From the NCBI GenBank assembly GCA_937870635.1, contig CALMZP010000084.1, forward strand, positions 1 to 64,000: a stretch of DNA of 64,000 nt. Reading direction: 5' to 3'. The notes under the pieces are model-generated. The model had not been told where the DNA came from, made no database searches, and worked only from the letters and a program-made list of their open reading frames with translations. Both the position numbers and the translations under genes were made by a program. The DNA comes from an uncultured Acidobacteriota bacterium. GTDB lineage: Bacteria; Acidobacteriota; Thermoanaerobaculia; Gp7-AA8. This document shows, one piece after another, positions 38,144 to 46,327 of this stretch; within the stretch, counting starts at the first letter, position 1, and each line of letters opens with the position of its first letter.

Positions 38144-39352
38144 CTACTTCTTTTTCTTCCCTCCGGCCTTCTTGCCACCGGACTTCTTGCCGGACTTCCC
38201 GACCGGCTCGGGAAAGACAGACGCGAGCATGTCGTCGTCATCGTCCTTCGCGGCCGAGATCGTCACCTGCTGGCCCTCCTCGAAGTCGGAGATGTCAAGC
38301 TCCGACCAGTCGCGGCCGTTGTCATCCTCACCGGCATCGAGGAAGAACAGATCGAACTCCGTCCCGTCCTCCATCTCCACGGTCAGGGTGTCCTCGTCCG
38401 TGTTGACGGCCTTGATCGTGACAACCTCGCTGTCCACGGAGTCGGGCACTTCGCCCTCACCATCCGGGTCGTCCTCGGTCGCCTCCTCGGCCTCGGACAC
38501 CACGAAGTCGCCATCCTCGTCCTTCTCGAAGCTGACAACCAGCTTGGTGCCCTTGCCGTAGTCGGTGAGATCGACCTCATCGGTGCCGTAGATGTCGAAC
38601 TCGTCCGACTCGCCCGCCGTCACGGTGAGGATGTTGTCCTTCTTCTTCAGCTTGACAACCTCGACCGTCAGACCCTCGCCCTCTGGCTCCTCCTCCGGTT
38701 CCTCGTCGGCGGGCTTGCCCTTCTTGGCCGACGACTTCCCGCTGGACTTGCCCGAGGACTTCTTCTCCTTCTTGTCCTCGTTGTCATCCTCGTCGGGGTC
38801 GTCCTCCTCCAAGGCGCTCGCGGCATCGACTTCCTTCAGGGCGCGACGCATCTGCTTGGTGGCGATGTCCTCCAAGTAGTCGTCGTCGATCTCCTTCAGC
38901 GCCTTGTTGAGTTCCGTCTTTGTCAGCTTCTCCTTCTTGTCACGAATCGAGAACTGCCCGTTCCCCTCCATCTTCGTGATCTTGAAAAGCTGGCCGAGGA
39001 CGTTGTCACCCTCGGACACCATCTCGCGGAACTCCTCCGCGACGTAGTAGTTCATGTTGAACACCTTGATCTCCCCATCGACCAGCCACAGCGTCTTGGC
39101 GCGAGTGGAGGGGTTGTCACCCTCCTCGCACAGCGGGCAGTCGTCGCCGGGGCACGGGCAGTACCCGGTGGCGGGGGTGTAATGCTCGAAGTATTCGTAG
39201 TAGCCGGGGTTGTCACTCAACTCCGGGTCGGGCAAGAACAGCGCGTTGCCCGTGAATGAGTCCTTCACCTTTTTCAGCGTGATGAACCCACCACGGCCTG
39301 CGTTCCGATCCTCGTTGGAGCGGACGCGACGAGGCTTCATCGTGTTAGCCAA
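38144..39352 (-). CDS. T4 gp32-like single-stranded DNA-binding protein
   Basis: About 402 residues from a TTG (GGAAGGTGGCTC upstream). The start GRGGFITLKKVKDSFTGNAL leads into a zinc site GYCPCPGDDCPLCEEGDNPS followed by KTLWLVDGEIKVFNMNYYVA, the layout of phage gp32-type SSB with an OB fold and zinc knuckle. The long C-terminal half is acidic (SALEEDDPDEDDNEDKKEKK), interrupted by repeated beta modules (TVEVVKLKKKDNILTVTAGE) and closed by KKSGGKKAGGKKKK. Much longer than T4 gp32; the Lys tail is odd for an SSB, whose tails are normally acidic. Confidence 0.65.
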   Translation of the reverse strand: MANTMKPRRVRSNEDRNAGRGGFITLKKVKDSFTGNALFLPDPELSDNPGYYEYFEHYTPATGYCPCPGDDCPLCEEGDNPSTRAKTLWLVDGEIKVFNMNYYVAEEFREMVSEGDNVLGQLFKITKMEGNGQFSIRDKKEKLTKTELNKALKEIDDDYLEDIATKQMRRALKEVDAASALEEDDPDEDDNEDKKEKKSSGKSSGKSSAKKGKPADEEPEEEPEGEGLTVEVVKLKKKDNILTVTAGESDEFDIYGTDEVDLTDYGKGTKLVVSFEKDEDGDFVVSEAEEATEDDPDGEGEVPDSVDSEVVTIKAVNTDEDTLTVEMEDGTEFDLFFLDAGEDDNGRDWSELDISDFEEGQQVTISAAKDDDDDMLASVFPEPVGKSGKKSGGKKAGGKKKK

Positions 39353-40394
39353 GAGCCACCTTCCTTTCACGTTTCGGGCTTTTCACCTTCGGACTTACTC
39401 CACGCTCCCGCAACCTCCGCTTGAACGCGGTCATCGACAATGCCGTGTCGATAGCGTGACTCGCCTCCTTCCTTGTCAGTTCTGCCGGGTCTGCTTTGCC
39501 TTTCGGGTACAGGCAAACGAATAGCGGACACTTTGTCAGTTTCGAGGCAGCGAGTTCGGTGTTCCTGATCCCCGCGCCGTCTTTGTCGAACATGAAAAAG
39601 ATTCGGCGGGGTCGAAGTGACCGAATGATCTGCGCCTGCCTGTCTGACAAACCTGTTCCGAGAATCGCCGTGGCCTGGATGCCCATTCCCTGCAACCGGA
39701 TCGCGTCGAGCGAGCCTTCGCAAAGAACGAGGCCGTGAGAGGATACCTGCTTCCTGTCGAGCTTGCAAGCCCCGAATAGCAGGGCCGTCTTGACGGCACC
39801 CTCGGGCCAGTAGAGGTACTTCGGCCAGTCCTTCGAGCGGATCGCCCGCTTGATCAGGAACCGGCTGATCCCGCGCTCGTCGTCGGCGGGAATGACAATC
39901 CGTCGTTCATCCGCGTCCCACCCAAGCCCCCACGTGGAGATCGCTGCTGCGTCGATCCCTCGCGCTGACAGGTATTCAAGTGCAACAGGAGGCAGGTAGG
40001 TAGAAAAGTCGTCCAACCGAGCGACCGCGTTTTCATCACGATCTCCGATGGCGGCTCGTCTAACGCGGCCATCAGCGCCCCGAGACTTCCGCTTGGAGCC
40101 AGGCCCAAGTGAGACTCGCGTGTGCTGAACGATGACCTTGCGAGCTTCTTTTTCACTGATCCCCTTGACTAGCGCGATGGCCTTCTCGTAGGTGCCCGAG
40201 ATGCCGCACAGCGCGAAGCAATGCACCAACGGCTTTTCGAGGTTGATCTGAAAATGCTTCTTGGTCGATCCATGATCGGGGTTCGGGCACACAACGAGGG
40301 GCGCAAACCCGCCTGACAGATCAGCGTTGGGCGGGAAGTCAACGAACTCCTCCCACAACGCAACCGCGTCCAACTTTCGCCCACGGTAATTCAT
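39345..40394 (-). CDS. dnaG: DnaG-like primase with Toprim domain
   Basis: 349 residues. Zinc-binding N-terminus: VVCPNPDHGSTKKHFQINLE with Cys36, His41, Cys59 and Cys63 (HCFALCG). Toprim: LVLCEGSLDAIRLQGMG (about 218-234) and RIFFMFDKDGAGIR (about 262-275), with catalytic Glu and DxD-type Asp. Synthesises RNA primers. Its first 9 residues, MNYRGRKLD, are identical to those of the homing endonuclease encoded just upstream but use different codons; the ATG overlaps that gene's stop (ATGA). Confidence 0.85.
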   Translation of the reverse strand: MNYRGRKLDAVALWEEFVDFPPNADLSGGFAPLVVCPNPDHGSTKKHFQINLEKPLVHCFALCGISGTYEKAIALVKGISEKEARKVIVQHTRVSLGPGSKRKSRGADGRVRRAAIGDRDENAVARLDDFSTYLPPVALEYLSARGIDAAAISTWGLGWDADERRIVIPADDERGISRFLIKRAIRSKDWPKYLYWPEGAVKTALLFGACKLDRKQVSSHGLVLCEGSLDAIRLQGMGIQATAILGTGLSDRQAQIIRSLRPRRIFFMFDKDGAGIRNTELAASKLTKCPLFVCLYPKGKADPAELTRKEASHAIDTALSMTAFKRRLRERGVSPKVKSPKRERKVALG

Positions 40395-40831
40395 GATGCC
40401 CTAAGAAGCCTAAGCTGATTGACAAACCCCATGCGCCGTTCAAGTTCAGCACTAGGAGTTATCCGACCACGCCCACCCGATTTTTCAGACTGAATCGTAT
40501 TCGCATACTCCAACAGCAACTCAGCCTGTGCCAGTTTTTCACCTACAAGGTACTCGCAAATGATCGGGAGGAAATCACGCATCGCGTTTGCCCCTTCAAG
40601 ACTCCAACGCCAGCACGCTCGGTGAGGGCCATGAGCCGGTGATTGGCTTAGGCTCCCACCGAACATGTGACGTAGACGCACCAAGGGGGCATTGTCAACC
40701 TGTCCCGCCGATACCGAAGGCTTGAAAATACGACCATGTGAAACAGTGATCGTAAAGCATCCTTCGCCATCGAGGAACCCTGCCGCCCATGCGACCGCCA
40801 CAGGATCGAGCTTGCGCCCCCGGTAGTTCAC
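40391..40831 (-). CDS. LAGLIDADG homing endonuclease at the primase start
   Basis: 146 residues from GTG. After MNYRGRKLDPVAVAW comes the single LAGLIDADG motif AAGFLDGEGCFTITV (about 15-29), then FKPSVSAGQVDNAPL and a C-terminal helix region (LVGEKLAQAELLLEYANTI). The first nine residues equal those of the primase downstream; seven of 27 bases differ, nearly all at third positions. It therefore appears to use the original start of the primase gene. Expected to cut intact, unrecoded primase 5' ends. Confidence 0.85.
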   Translation of the reverse strand: MNYRGRKLDPVAVAWAAGFLDGEGCFTITVSHGRIFKPSVSAGQVDNAPLVRLRHMFGGSLSQSPAHGPHRACWRWSLEGANAMRDFLPIICEYLVGEKLAQAELLLEYANTIQSEKSGGRGRITPSAELERRMGFVNQLRLLRAS

Positions 40832-41160
40832 AGGCCGACCGTCCTTAGCACCATCTCGTCGGACTTGACTGACATATTCTGCGCCAGCGCAAGCTCACGG
40901 TGGTACTCCATTAGTTCGCGTCCCTCCTCCGGGTCATGTGCGAAGTGCTTGCCGCGCGGCCCGATGTCAGGACGTGCCCCAACAAACGCCACGGCAGGCC
41001 CATCGTCGTCGTAGCTCTCCCGCCCGATGACGAAGTGCTGCGGGTCACGATTGTCAGGGCGAAGGCCGTTGTCTACCGGCTCCCAGTCCGACTTAGCGTC
41101 GGGATCGACCCCGAGCATCGGCAGATCGCGGTGTCGGTCGTGGCCCTTCCACTGACTCAT
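40828..41160 (-). CDS. Unknown protein
   Basis: 110 residues, ATG behind CGGAGGGTCATCTGACA. Polar, with HFVIGRESYDDDGPAVAFVG and KHFAHDPEEGRELMEYHREL. Overlaps the homing endonuclease by 4 bases. Function unknown. Confidence 0.5.
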   Translation of the reverse strand: MSQWKGHDRHRDLPMLGVDPDAKSDWEPVDNGLRPDNRDPQHFVIGRESYDDDGPAVAFVGARPDIGPRGKHFAHDPEEGRELMEYHRELALAQNMSVKSDEMVLRTVGL

Positions 41161-41162
41161 TG

Positions 41163-41423
41163 TCAGATGACCCTCCGGTATTCCTTCGTGCCACGCTCGT
41201 TCCGAGGATCGCCCACGTGGATTTCAACCTCGGTCTGAAGCTGGCCGCTCTCACGCCGAGACAGGCGCTCGACACCCTGCGGCCCACCGCCCTTGGACGA
41301 GAGGATTGTCACACCGCTCCCTTCCTGGCCCTGATCCTGCGGGTTGCTCACCTTCGACTCGTTGTTGCGCCCGCTCGGCGCACGCCGCGAGTAACCCTTC
41401 ACGTTCACCTTCTTGTCATCCAC
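41163..41423 (-). CDS. Unknown small basic protein
   Basis: 86 residues from GTG at 41421-41423 behind GGAGGCAGTTC. VDDKKVNVKGYSRRAPSGRN and VSNPQDQGQEGSGVT; polar and probably flexible in the first half. Follows the helicase gene, overlapping it by 8 bases. Confidence 0.5.
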   Translation of the reverse strand: MDDKKVNVKGYSRRAPSGRNNESKVSNPQDQGQEGSGVTILSSKGGGPQGVERLSRRESGQLQTEVEIHVGDPRNERGTKEYRRVI

Positions 41424-42795
41424 GAACTGCCTCCTTCCTTCCCGTCCGCTTTTTTGGACGAGTCGCATTGTCAACGATCTCCTTCAACTCGGCGTCATCC
41501 TCATCGAAGTCATCGTCCTTGCCGTTCATGTAACTCCCGGTCGGTGCATCGATTTCACGCATGACGCCCGTGTTCGGGTGGAACTGTACCTCGAACTTGA
41601 AATCGTGACCAAACCGGCTCTTGGAGCAGCGAAGGATCATCCGCTTCTCCTCAGACATGTTTTTCACCCCGATGACATGATCCGCCTCTTGGATCGGCAC
41701 GTCGGAGTTGAATGACGAGTCCTTGTGTGGCGCGTCCTCCCTCTGCGTCTGTTGCCGGTGTGCCTGGTTTGTCACGACAATGGGGATGTTGAACGCCTCG
41801 GCCATGTCCTGAATCGCGTCCGAGATGTCTGACAATTCCTCGATCCGCGACTTCCTGTGTTTCGAGGCATGGAGCTTGTAGATCGGATCGATGATGACAA
41901 GATCGGGTGCCACGTCCGCGATCTTGGCCTCGATGAAGCTCGGCGTCATCCGCGTTCGGCGGTGCGTGTTTGTCATCAACACGATCTCGCCGCACTCCCC
42001 CTCCATCCACTCCATGAACCGCTTGTACGTTTTCATGTTGTACCCGACGCCACGCATCAGCGCCCGGTTGCGGAAGGAGTGTTCGAGGCCCAAGGACTTT
42101 TTCACTTGGGGGTACGCCGAGAGGAGTGTGTGAATCCGGCACAGATGCTCACGCCGGTTCATCTCGGGTGAAAACATCAGCACCCGATACTTCTCGAAGA
42201 TCGAGTGGGCTGCGAACTTCGCCGTGAGGAACGACTTGCCCTCACCTGGCCGACCGAGACAGACAATCATCCGGCCGTCTACGAGTCCGTCCCAATGATG
42301 ATCGATCCATTCGAGGCCAGTGGGGATGCCTGGCGGCGTGCCCGCCTTCCTGAGCTTGCGAATCGCCTGCTGCTCCTCGTAGTGATCGCGCCACCCACTG
42401 ACAAGCGAATGGTCGCTGACGGGAGCATGGGCACGGGTGATCTGAGAGAGGATGTCGCGTGCCGCCTGAGCTTTGTCAACGGCGTTCTCGACTTCCAACT
42501 CCTCACCAAGCGTATCGAGCAGCGCATTGATCTCGGTGAAGGCCCGTTCGTTTTTCAGGTCAGGCAGTAGGTCTTGCAGGCGCTCGTCCACCGGAAGCAT
42601 CTCGAAGTCCGGGAACTTGCGCATGAAAAGCCGACGGGAGATCGGCAACCGGCGTGTCGCCCGATCCTCGATCCACTGGAACTCCTCCTCACAGGTGACA
42701 AAATCCTGCACGGAGACACCGGCCTGGTAGAGCTTGCGTAGACCCCCGACCCCTTCGTGGACTACCGCAGCGATGACATGGGCCTCGACGCTCAC
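41416..42795 (-). CDS. dnaB: DnaB-like replicative helicase
   Basis: 459 residues from GTG at 42793-42795, overlapping the upstream stop (GTGA). A helical N-terminal part (about 1-125) resembles the DnaB primase-interacting domain. RecA-like core: IVCLGRPGEGKSFLTAKFAA (Walker A 181-188), RVLMFSPEMNRREHLCRIHT, DLVIIDPIYKLHASKHRKSR (Walker B), PIVVTNQAHRQQTQREDAPH and ILRCSKSRFGHDFKFEVQFH give motifs H1 to H4. Unwinds the fork together with the downstream primase. Confidence 0.85.
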   Translation of the reverse strand: MSVEAHVIAAVVHEGVGGLRKLYQAGVSVQDFVTCEEEFQWIEDRATRRLPISRRLFMRKFPDFEMLPVDERLQDLLPDLKNERAFTEINALLDTLGEELEVENAVDKAQAARDILSQITRAHAPVSDHSLVSGWRDHYEEQQAIRKLRKAGTPPGIPTGLEWIDHHWDGLVDGRMIVCLGRPGEGKSFLTAKFAAHSIFEKYRVLMFSPEMNRREHLCRIHTLLSAYPQVKKSLGLEHSFRNRALMRGVGYNMKTYKRFMEWMEGECGEIVLMTNTHRRTRMTPSFIEAKIADVAPDLVIIDPIYKLHASKHRKSRIEELSDISDAIQDMAEAFNIPIVVTNQAHRQQTQREDAPHKDSSFNSDVPIQEADHVIGVKNMSEEKRMILRCSKSRFGHDFKFEVQFHPNTGVMREIDAPTGSYMNGKDDDFDEDDAELKEIVDNATRPKKRTGRKEAVRG

Positions 42796-43076
42796 AGAAC
42801 GATCCTCACAGTCGGCGGATCGGCGGGGGGCAAGCCGCCCATCTCGAATGTCATCGAGTGCTGGCGTTCGATGGCCGCTGCGAGGAACTCGGGATCGAGC
42901 TTCCACACCGGATCGTAAAGCGCGTCAAGATCGATGACATACGCCGTACCCTCGTTCTCGATGATGGCAGAGCCGAGGATTCGTTCCGACAGATCGGGCC
43001 GTTGATGCCGTGCCCGCTTCGCAACGTCAGGGTGCATGACAACAATGCGCCCGTGATCGAGAACCCCCTCTCTCAC
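42792..43076 (-). CDS. Unknown protein
   Basis: About 94 residues from GTG at 43074-43076; longer forms would run through the hairpin at 43095-43121. IVVMHPDVAKRARHQRPDLS and ENEGTAYVIDLDALYDPVWK. Lies directly upstream of the helicase. Family unknown. Confidence 0.5.
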   Translation of the reverse strand: MREGVLDHGRIVVMHPDVAKRARHQRPDLSERILGSAIIENEGTAYVIDLDALYDPVWKLDPEFLAAAIERQHSMTFEMGGLPPADPPTVRIVL

Positions 43077-43094
43077 ACTCTCACCCCCGGATTC

Positions 43095-43121
43095 CTTCAC
43101 CCCACCCCTAAAGGGGTGAAG
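43095..43121. repeat. Perfect 9-bp hairpin
   Basis: CTTCACCCC (43095-43103) and GGGGTGAAG (43113-43121), loop of 9 bases, in the gap before the gene at 42792. Not followed by a clear T-run on the minus strand. May control translation of the helicase unit. Confidence 0.45.
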
Positions 43122-43165
43122 GGAGAAGGAAGTCCTGAAGAACCTGAAAACTTTTCGCAGGATGT

Positions 43166-43456
43166 TCAACGAATCCACACCCCTGCGATGAAAGCCTTGT
43201 TGATCCAGACCTTCGTTCCCCTGATCTCGAACTCGACTGCGTATCGATCAACGTGACAAACTTTCGCATCGATTGTATCGTCTGCTGAAAGAAGTCCGTC
43301 CATCGGCGTAGCAAAGTCCGCTGCCAGAACGAGATCGACAGTTCCGCTCGACTTCTTCGCTGCGATCAGCGCATTGTCATACGCTGAATGCTGCGAGTGC
43401 GAACGTCCGCGACCACGGCTCTTGCCGCGATCACGTTCCACGGTTGCTGCTTCCAA
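43166..43456 (-). CDS. Small protein, possibly Sm/Hfq-like
   Basis: 96 residues from a TTG start placed five bases after AAGGAGG. An Arg/Ser-rich N-terminus (KSRGRGRSHSQHSAYDNALI) is followed by DTIDAKVCHVDRYAVEFEIR and GTKVWINKAFIAGVW, which has the strand order and D-x-Y / K-x-x-I features of Sm/Hfq proteins. RNA binding would fit but the match is weak. Served by a good promoter at 43556-43585. Confidence 0.4.
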   Translation of the reverse strand: MEAATVERDRGKSRGRGRSHSQHSAYDNALIAAKKSSGTVDLVLAADFATPMDGLLSADDTIDAKVCHVDRYAVEFEIRGTKVWINKAFIAGVWIR

Positions 43457-43555
43457 GTGAACCTCCTTGTCGGGCCTGACAATTGAGTGCTGACGGAAGA
43501 AGCGGGGAGAGGCCGTAGCCCCTCCCCTGCGCCCGACAGTCACTCAGAACGCGGG

Positions 43556-43585
43556 ACACTAGCATCGCTCCCCCTAGATCGTCAA
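43556..43585 (-). promoter_or_regulatory. Promoter of the replication operon
   Basis: TTGACG (43580-43585), 18 bases, TAGTGT (43556-43561), with extended TGC before the -10. Lies in the 250-base gap before the helicase-primase-polymerase genes; nothing else is seen in that gap. Confidence 0.6.
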
Positions 43586-43705
43586 GAAGTGGTCTGTACG
43601 GCCGTCTGCGGGCCTGGGCGGATGGATCGACCTCTCGGGTACCCCCTCCCTTCCCAGGCCCGGAAACGGCCGCTGAGAGCGCCGGACGGGGCTTCCCCGA
43701 GGAGA

Positions 43706-44155
43706 TCACTGTTCGGCGGCTACTTGCGCGAGGGCGGGCACGCGCTTTCGCCGCCGAACTCGGTAGGCGGGAATGACAACCCCTCTAGCAAGGCACGCCT
43801 CGACCAACTGATGACAATTCGAGCAAAGCGTGAGCAAGTTTGAGTGAGTGTCGTTCTTCCTATCGCCATCTTTGTGATGAATCTCTAGTTGACAAATATC
43901 CTCGGGCACAAAACCGCACCGCTCGCAATGATCCTTCAGGTGCTTGCGATAGCGATGCAACCAAGCATGTCCTTCAGGCGTGCGCCAGTTCCCATGCTTG
44001 TCAGGATTCTGCTGCAACCATGCACGCTTGGTGTCTCGGCTTCGTATGGCACAACGCCACCGCCCATTGCCCTTGGCGTGAATCTTCACCGGCCCACAGA
44101 TTGAACACTTGGCTGTGCGCTTCTCGGTATCGATTTTTGTCAACTTGTGATCCAT
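43706..44155 (-). CDS. HNH endonuclease
   Basis: 149 residues, ATG behind GAGGAGATC. Two zinc pairs: CSICGPVKIHAKGNG and CERCGFVPEDICQLEIHHKD (HNH first His), with NDTHSNLLTLCSNCHQLVEA completing the core. The N-terminal half is homologous to that of the HNH protein at 7.95 kb. It lies between the lysis genes and the replication promoter. Likely a mobile endonuclease. Confidence 0.75.
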   Translation of the reverse strand: MDHKLTKIDTEKRTAKCSICGPVKIHAKGNGRWRCAIRSRDTKRAWLQQNPDKHGNWRTPEGHAWLHRYRKHLKDHCERCGFVPEDICQLEIHHKDGDRKNDTHSNLLTLCSNCHQLVEACLARGVVIPAYRVRRRKRVPALAQVAAEQ

Positions 44156-44211
44156 GATCTCCTCGGTTCCGCCCCGTCCGACCTTGTTGCGGGACTAGCC
44201 CGCGAGCTTTT

Positions 44212-44379
44212 TCAGGGGCGGTTGGGTGTCCCCCAAACCGCGCTGAACGTGGTCAGTGTCACGATGGCTGCGGCGACCCACTCCCCCGCCACGATGGAGT
44301 TGTCAACCAGCGCGACACTGATCGAGCCAAGGCCCGCCACGATCCCTGAAACCGTCGCCTTCGCATACGTGGTGAACAT
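44212..44379 (-). CDS. Holin-like protein, actinophage type
   Basis: 55 residues, ATG after GGAAGGGTGGGAC. TYAKATVSGIVAGLGSISVA then EWVAAAIVTLTTFSAVWG and final PNRP match the small actinophage holins (K-A ... EW ... V-x-x-PN). Two hydrophobic segments (about 9-25 and 33-50). Located in the lysis region next to a secreted transglycosylase. Confidence 0.6.
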   Translation of the reverse strand: MFTTYAKATVSGIVAGLGSISVALVDNSIVAGEWVAAAIVTLTTFSAVWGTPNRP

Positions 44380-44411
44380 GTCCCACCCTTCCTTTCGTTG
44401 TCAGTTGACGA

Positions 44412-44510
44412 TCAGCCTACTTCGATGTCCCACCCGAAGAACAAGGCGAGAACCAGCGCGAGCGCAATCACCCACATGGCGACATCGCTCCTAGTCCAAC
44501 CTGCCATCAT
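44412..44510 (-). CDS. Small membrane protein, 32 residues
   Basis: ATG at 44508-44510 behind GGGAGGTGACA. MMAGWTRSDVAMWVIALALV then LALFFGWDIEVG: one transmembrane helix. Next to the holin-like gene; a holin partner or antiholin is possible. Confidence 0.5.
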   Translation of the reverse strand: MMAGWTRSDVAMWVIALALVLALFFGWDIEVG

Positions 44511-44520
44511 TGTCACCTCC

Positions 44521-45078
44521 CTAGTAGACGTTGTACCTGCGCTTGTAGGCACGGGCTTCGCATTCGCCGCCGTACCGACCGTTCACGTAGCCGATCATCC
44601 ACCGAAGCTGCGTCCACGGGTTTGTCGCCCAATCCGGCCCCGCGCTTTTCATCTTGTAGCCAGGGTTCGCCTGGGGAATCCCGTATGCCTCGTACACGTT
44701 GCCATGCCCGCCGCCGTAGTCGAGCGTCGGGATGTAACGTGCATTTTCACCGTGGGAGCCGTACTCGGGTTCGCCTTCGATGATGTCCGCGAGGCACGGA
44801 TGGTGCGTGCGGATGTACGTCTTGATGTCCGGTGGGTTCAGCTTGCGATACGTCTCCTTCCGTTCGCTTGTCAGCCATGCAACCGCCTTGCATGACCATC
44901 GCTTGTGATCGCCCTTTCCGCGCCGACAGACATACTTGGCGTGGGCGAGGTTTTCAGTCTGCGAAGCAAGGCGGTGTTTCAGAGTTTCGCCTTTGGGCTT
45001 CGTGACTAGATGTGCCTGGGCTGTGCTTGTCCCGCCGAACATGACAATCGCCATGACGACGGTTAGGGCAATCCTCAT
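44521..45078 (-). CDS. Secreted lytic transglycosylase / endolysin
   Basis: 185 residues. Signal peptide MRIALTVVMAIVMFGGTSTA (cleavage after AQA near 22). C-terminal 60 residues (GNVYEAYGIPQANPGYKMKS, DWATNPWTQLRWMIGYVNGR) match the end of SLT-type lysozyme-like domains (GAYGlxQ ... dW.tnp.tQ..W...Y). Cuts peptidoglycan glycan strands from outside the membrane. The classical catalytic Glu is not obvious in the visible region. Confidence 0.65.
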   Translation of the reverse strand: MRIALTVVMAIVMFGGTSTAQAHLVTKPKGETLKHRLASQTENLAHAKYVCRRGKGDHKRWSCKAVAWLTSERKETYRKLNPPDIKTYIRTHHPCLADIIEGEPEYGSHGENARYIPTLDYGGGHGNVYEAYGIPQANPGYKMKSAGPDWATNPWTQLRWMIGYVNGRYGGECEARAYKRRYNVY

Positions 45079-45094
45079 GCGAACGCCACCTGTG

Positions 45095-45478
45095 TCAGAG
45101 GAACACCGCGCCGCTCTTTCTCATACAACAGCCCAACGCGATTGCCGACTTCTCGGACTTGACAATCAGATAGGGGTAAACGGCTTCGAGAAAACGCCGG
45201 ACTGACTCTTGCCGGTTGATGACAAGATGAACAGTCGTAGATGAGTTCTCGCTGCGGTGCGTGGAGTGATACTTCCACCGGCCAGTGATTCCTTCTCGGA
45301 CGAGGAACTTCTCGATCCGGCGCAGCACTTCAGCCTGCGGTTCGGACTGAAAAAGTCCAACATCGATGCGCTTCAGTTTGCCACCTTACTTGACAATCGA
45401 AACACATCCTTCGCCGTCGAAGAACCCGGCCACGTACTCCCAACCAATGTGGCGATTCTTCTGAGGCAGCTTACTCAC
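45095..45478 (-). pseudogene. Broken LAGLIDADG homing endonuclease (in-frame stop)
   Basis: GTG at 45476-45478 behind AAGGAGGCTGTAC opens MSKLPQKNRHIGWEYVAGFF followed by DGEGCVSIVK and then a TAA (45386-45388). The same frame continues past the stop with KLKRIDVGLFQSEPQAEVLR, the rest of the family fold and the C-terminal PYLIVKSEKSAIALGCC region. A single nonsense codon therefore separates motif and body; it is a dead copy unless the stop is read through. It lies between a papain-like gene and the transglycosylase gene. Confidence 0.75.
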
Positions 45479-45511
45479 GTACAGCCTCCTTGCTAGACAA
45501 CAGGACGGTCG

Positions 45512-46327
45512 CTAACCGATGACGGTCGCACCCACGTCAATCAGGTGCTTTTTCATGGCAGCGACATCGAGGTAGCGCGACACCTTGCCGGACAGATCGT
45601 CAACGACCGCCCAACACTCGTCGCAGTACCTCTCGATGAAGGCGTTTGTCATGTAGACCTCACGCCCCCATGTGATGCACGTCACCCCGCCCTCGTCATA
45701 CGACTTCACGTAGACGAGATGCCCACCCCATGATCCAGGGCGCGTCTCGGGGCTGTCAGTGGGCACCGAATCCCACGGCTCGTTGCGCGACCACTGATGC
45801 GCCGCCGAGTCCGGGAGCCAGAGGCCCATCTGCACACCGCGTAGCAGGTAGATCGCTGCGCGGATTTCAGCGCGATCCTTCGGGTCGATTTCACCGTAGG
45901 CCGCGATGCTGTTTTTGCGCTTCTTCTTCGAGCGAAGGGTCGGCAGAATCTCCCACCCCTCGTTGCGCCAGTCCTTGACCGCTTCGAGGACGTACAGGCC
46001 ATTGTCATCGGGATCACCGGCGAACTGCGGGGCACGGCCGAATTGGCGCTGGCACTCGGCCTTGTATTCCGCGATGACATCCGGCGTCGTGATGTTTGGG
46101 GTGTTTCGAGTCTCGATGCGCTCGAGCCTGAAAACGTGGTTTGTACGTCCCACCATCACGCAGTCGCCCCACTGATCGTTACCGAACGACGACACAGGAA
46201 ACGGCTTGCGCCCTGCGTCTGTGTCATACGTCAGTGGGATTTTCACTGAAGGCGCAGGCGCGAGCGCCATTGCCATGCGCAACGTGCGTGGGTCATGGCG
46301 ATATTCGAGCTTGCCAAGCCTAGGCAT
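45512..46327 (-). CDS. Papain-like cysteine peptidase fold protein
   Basis: 271 residues from ATG at 46325-46327 behind ACAGGAGGAAAG. FPVSSFGNDQWGDCVMVGRT (Cys in GDC) and GSWGGHLVYVKSYDEGGVTC (His in GGHL) followed by ITWG (possible Asn/Asp position) give the order Cys-His of papain/C39-like folds found in actinophages. Middle contains MGLWLPDSAAHQWSRNEPWD. Could be a tail- or lysis-related peptidase; substrate unknown. Confidence 0.55.
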   Translation of the reverse strand: MPRLGKLEYRHDPRTLRMAMALAPAPSVKIPLTYDTDAGRKPFPVSSFGNDQWGDCVMVGRTNHVFRLERIETRNTPNITTPDVIAEYKAECQRQFGRAPQFAGDPDDNGLYVLEAVKDWRNEGWEILPTLRSKKKRKNSIAAYGEIDPKDRAEIRAAIYLLRGVQMGLWLPDSAAHQWSRNEPWDSVPTDSPETRPGSWGGHLVYVKSYDEGGVTCITWGREVYMTNAFIERYCDECWAVVDDLSGKVSRYLDVAAMKKHLIDVGATVIG

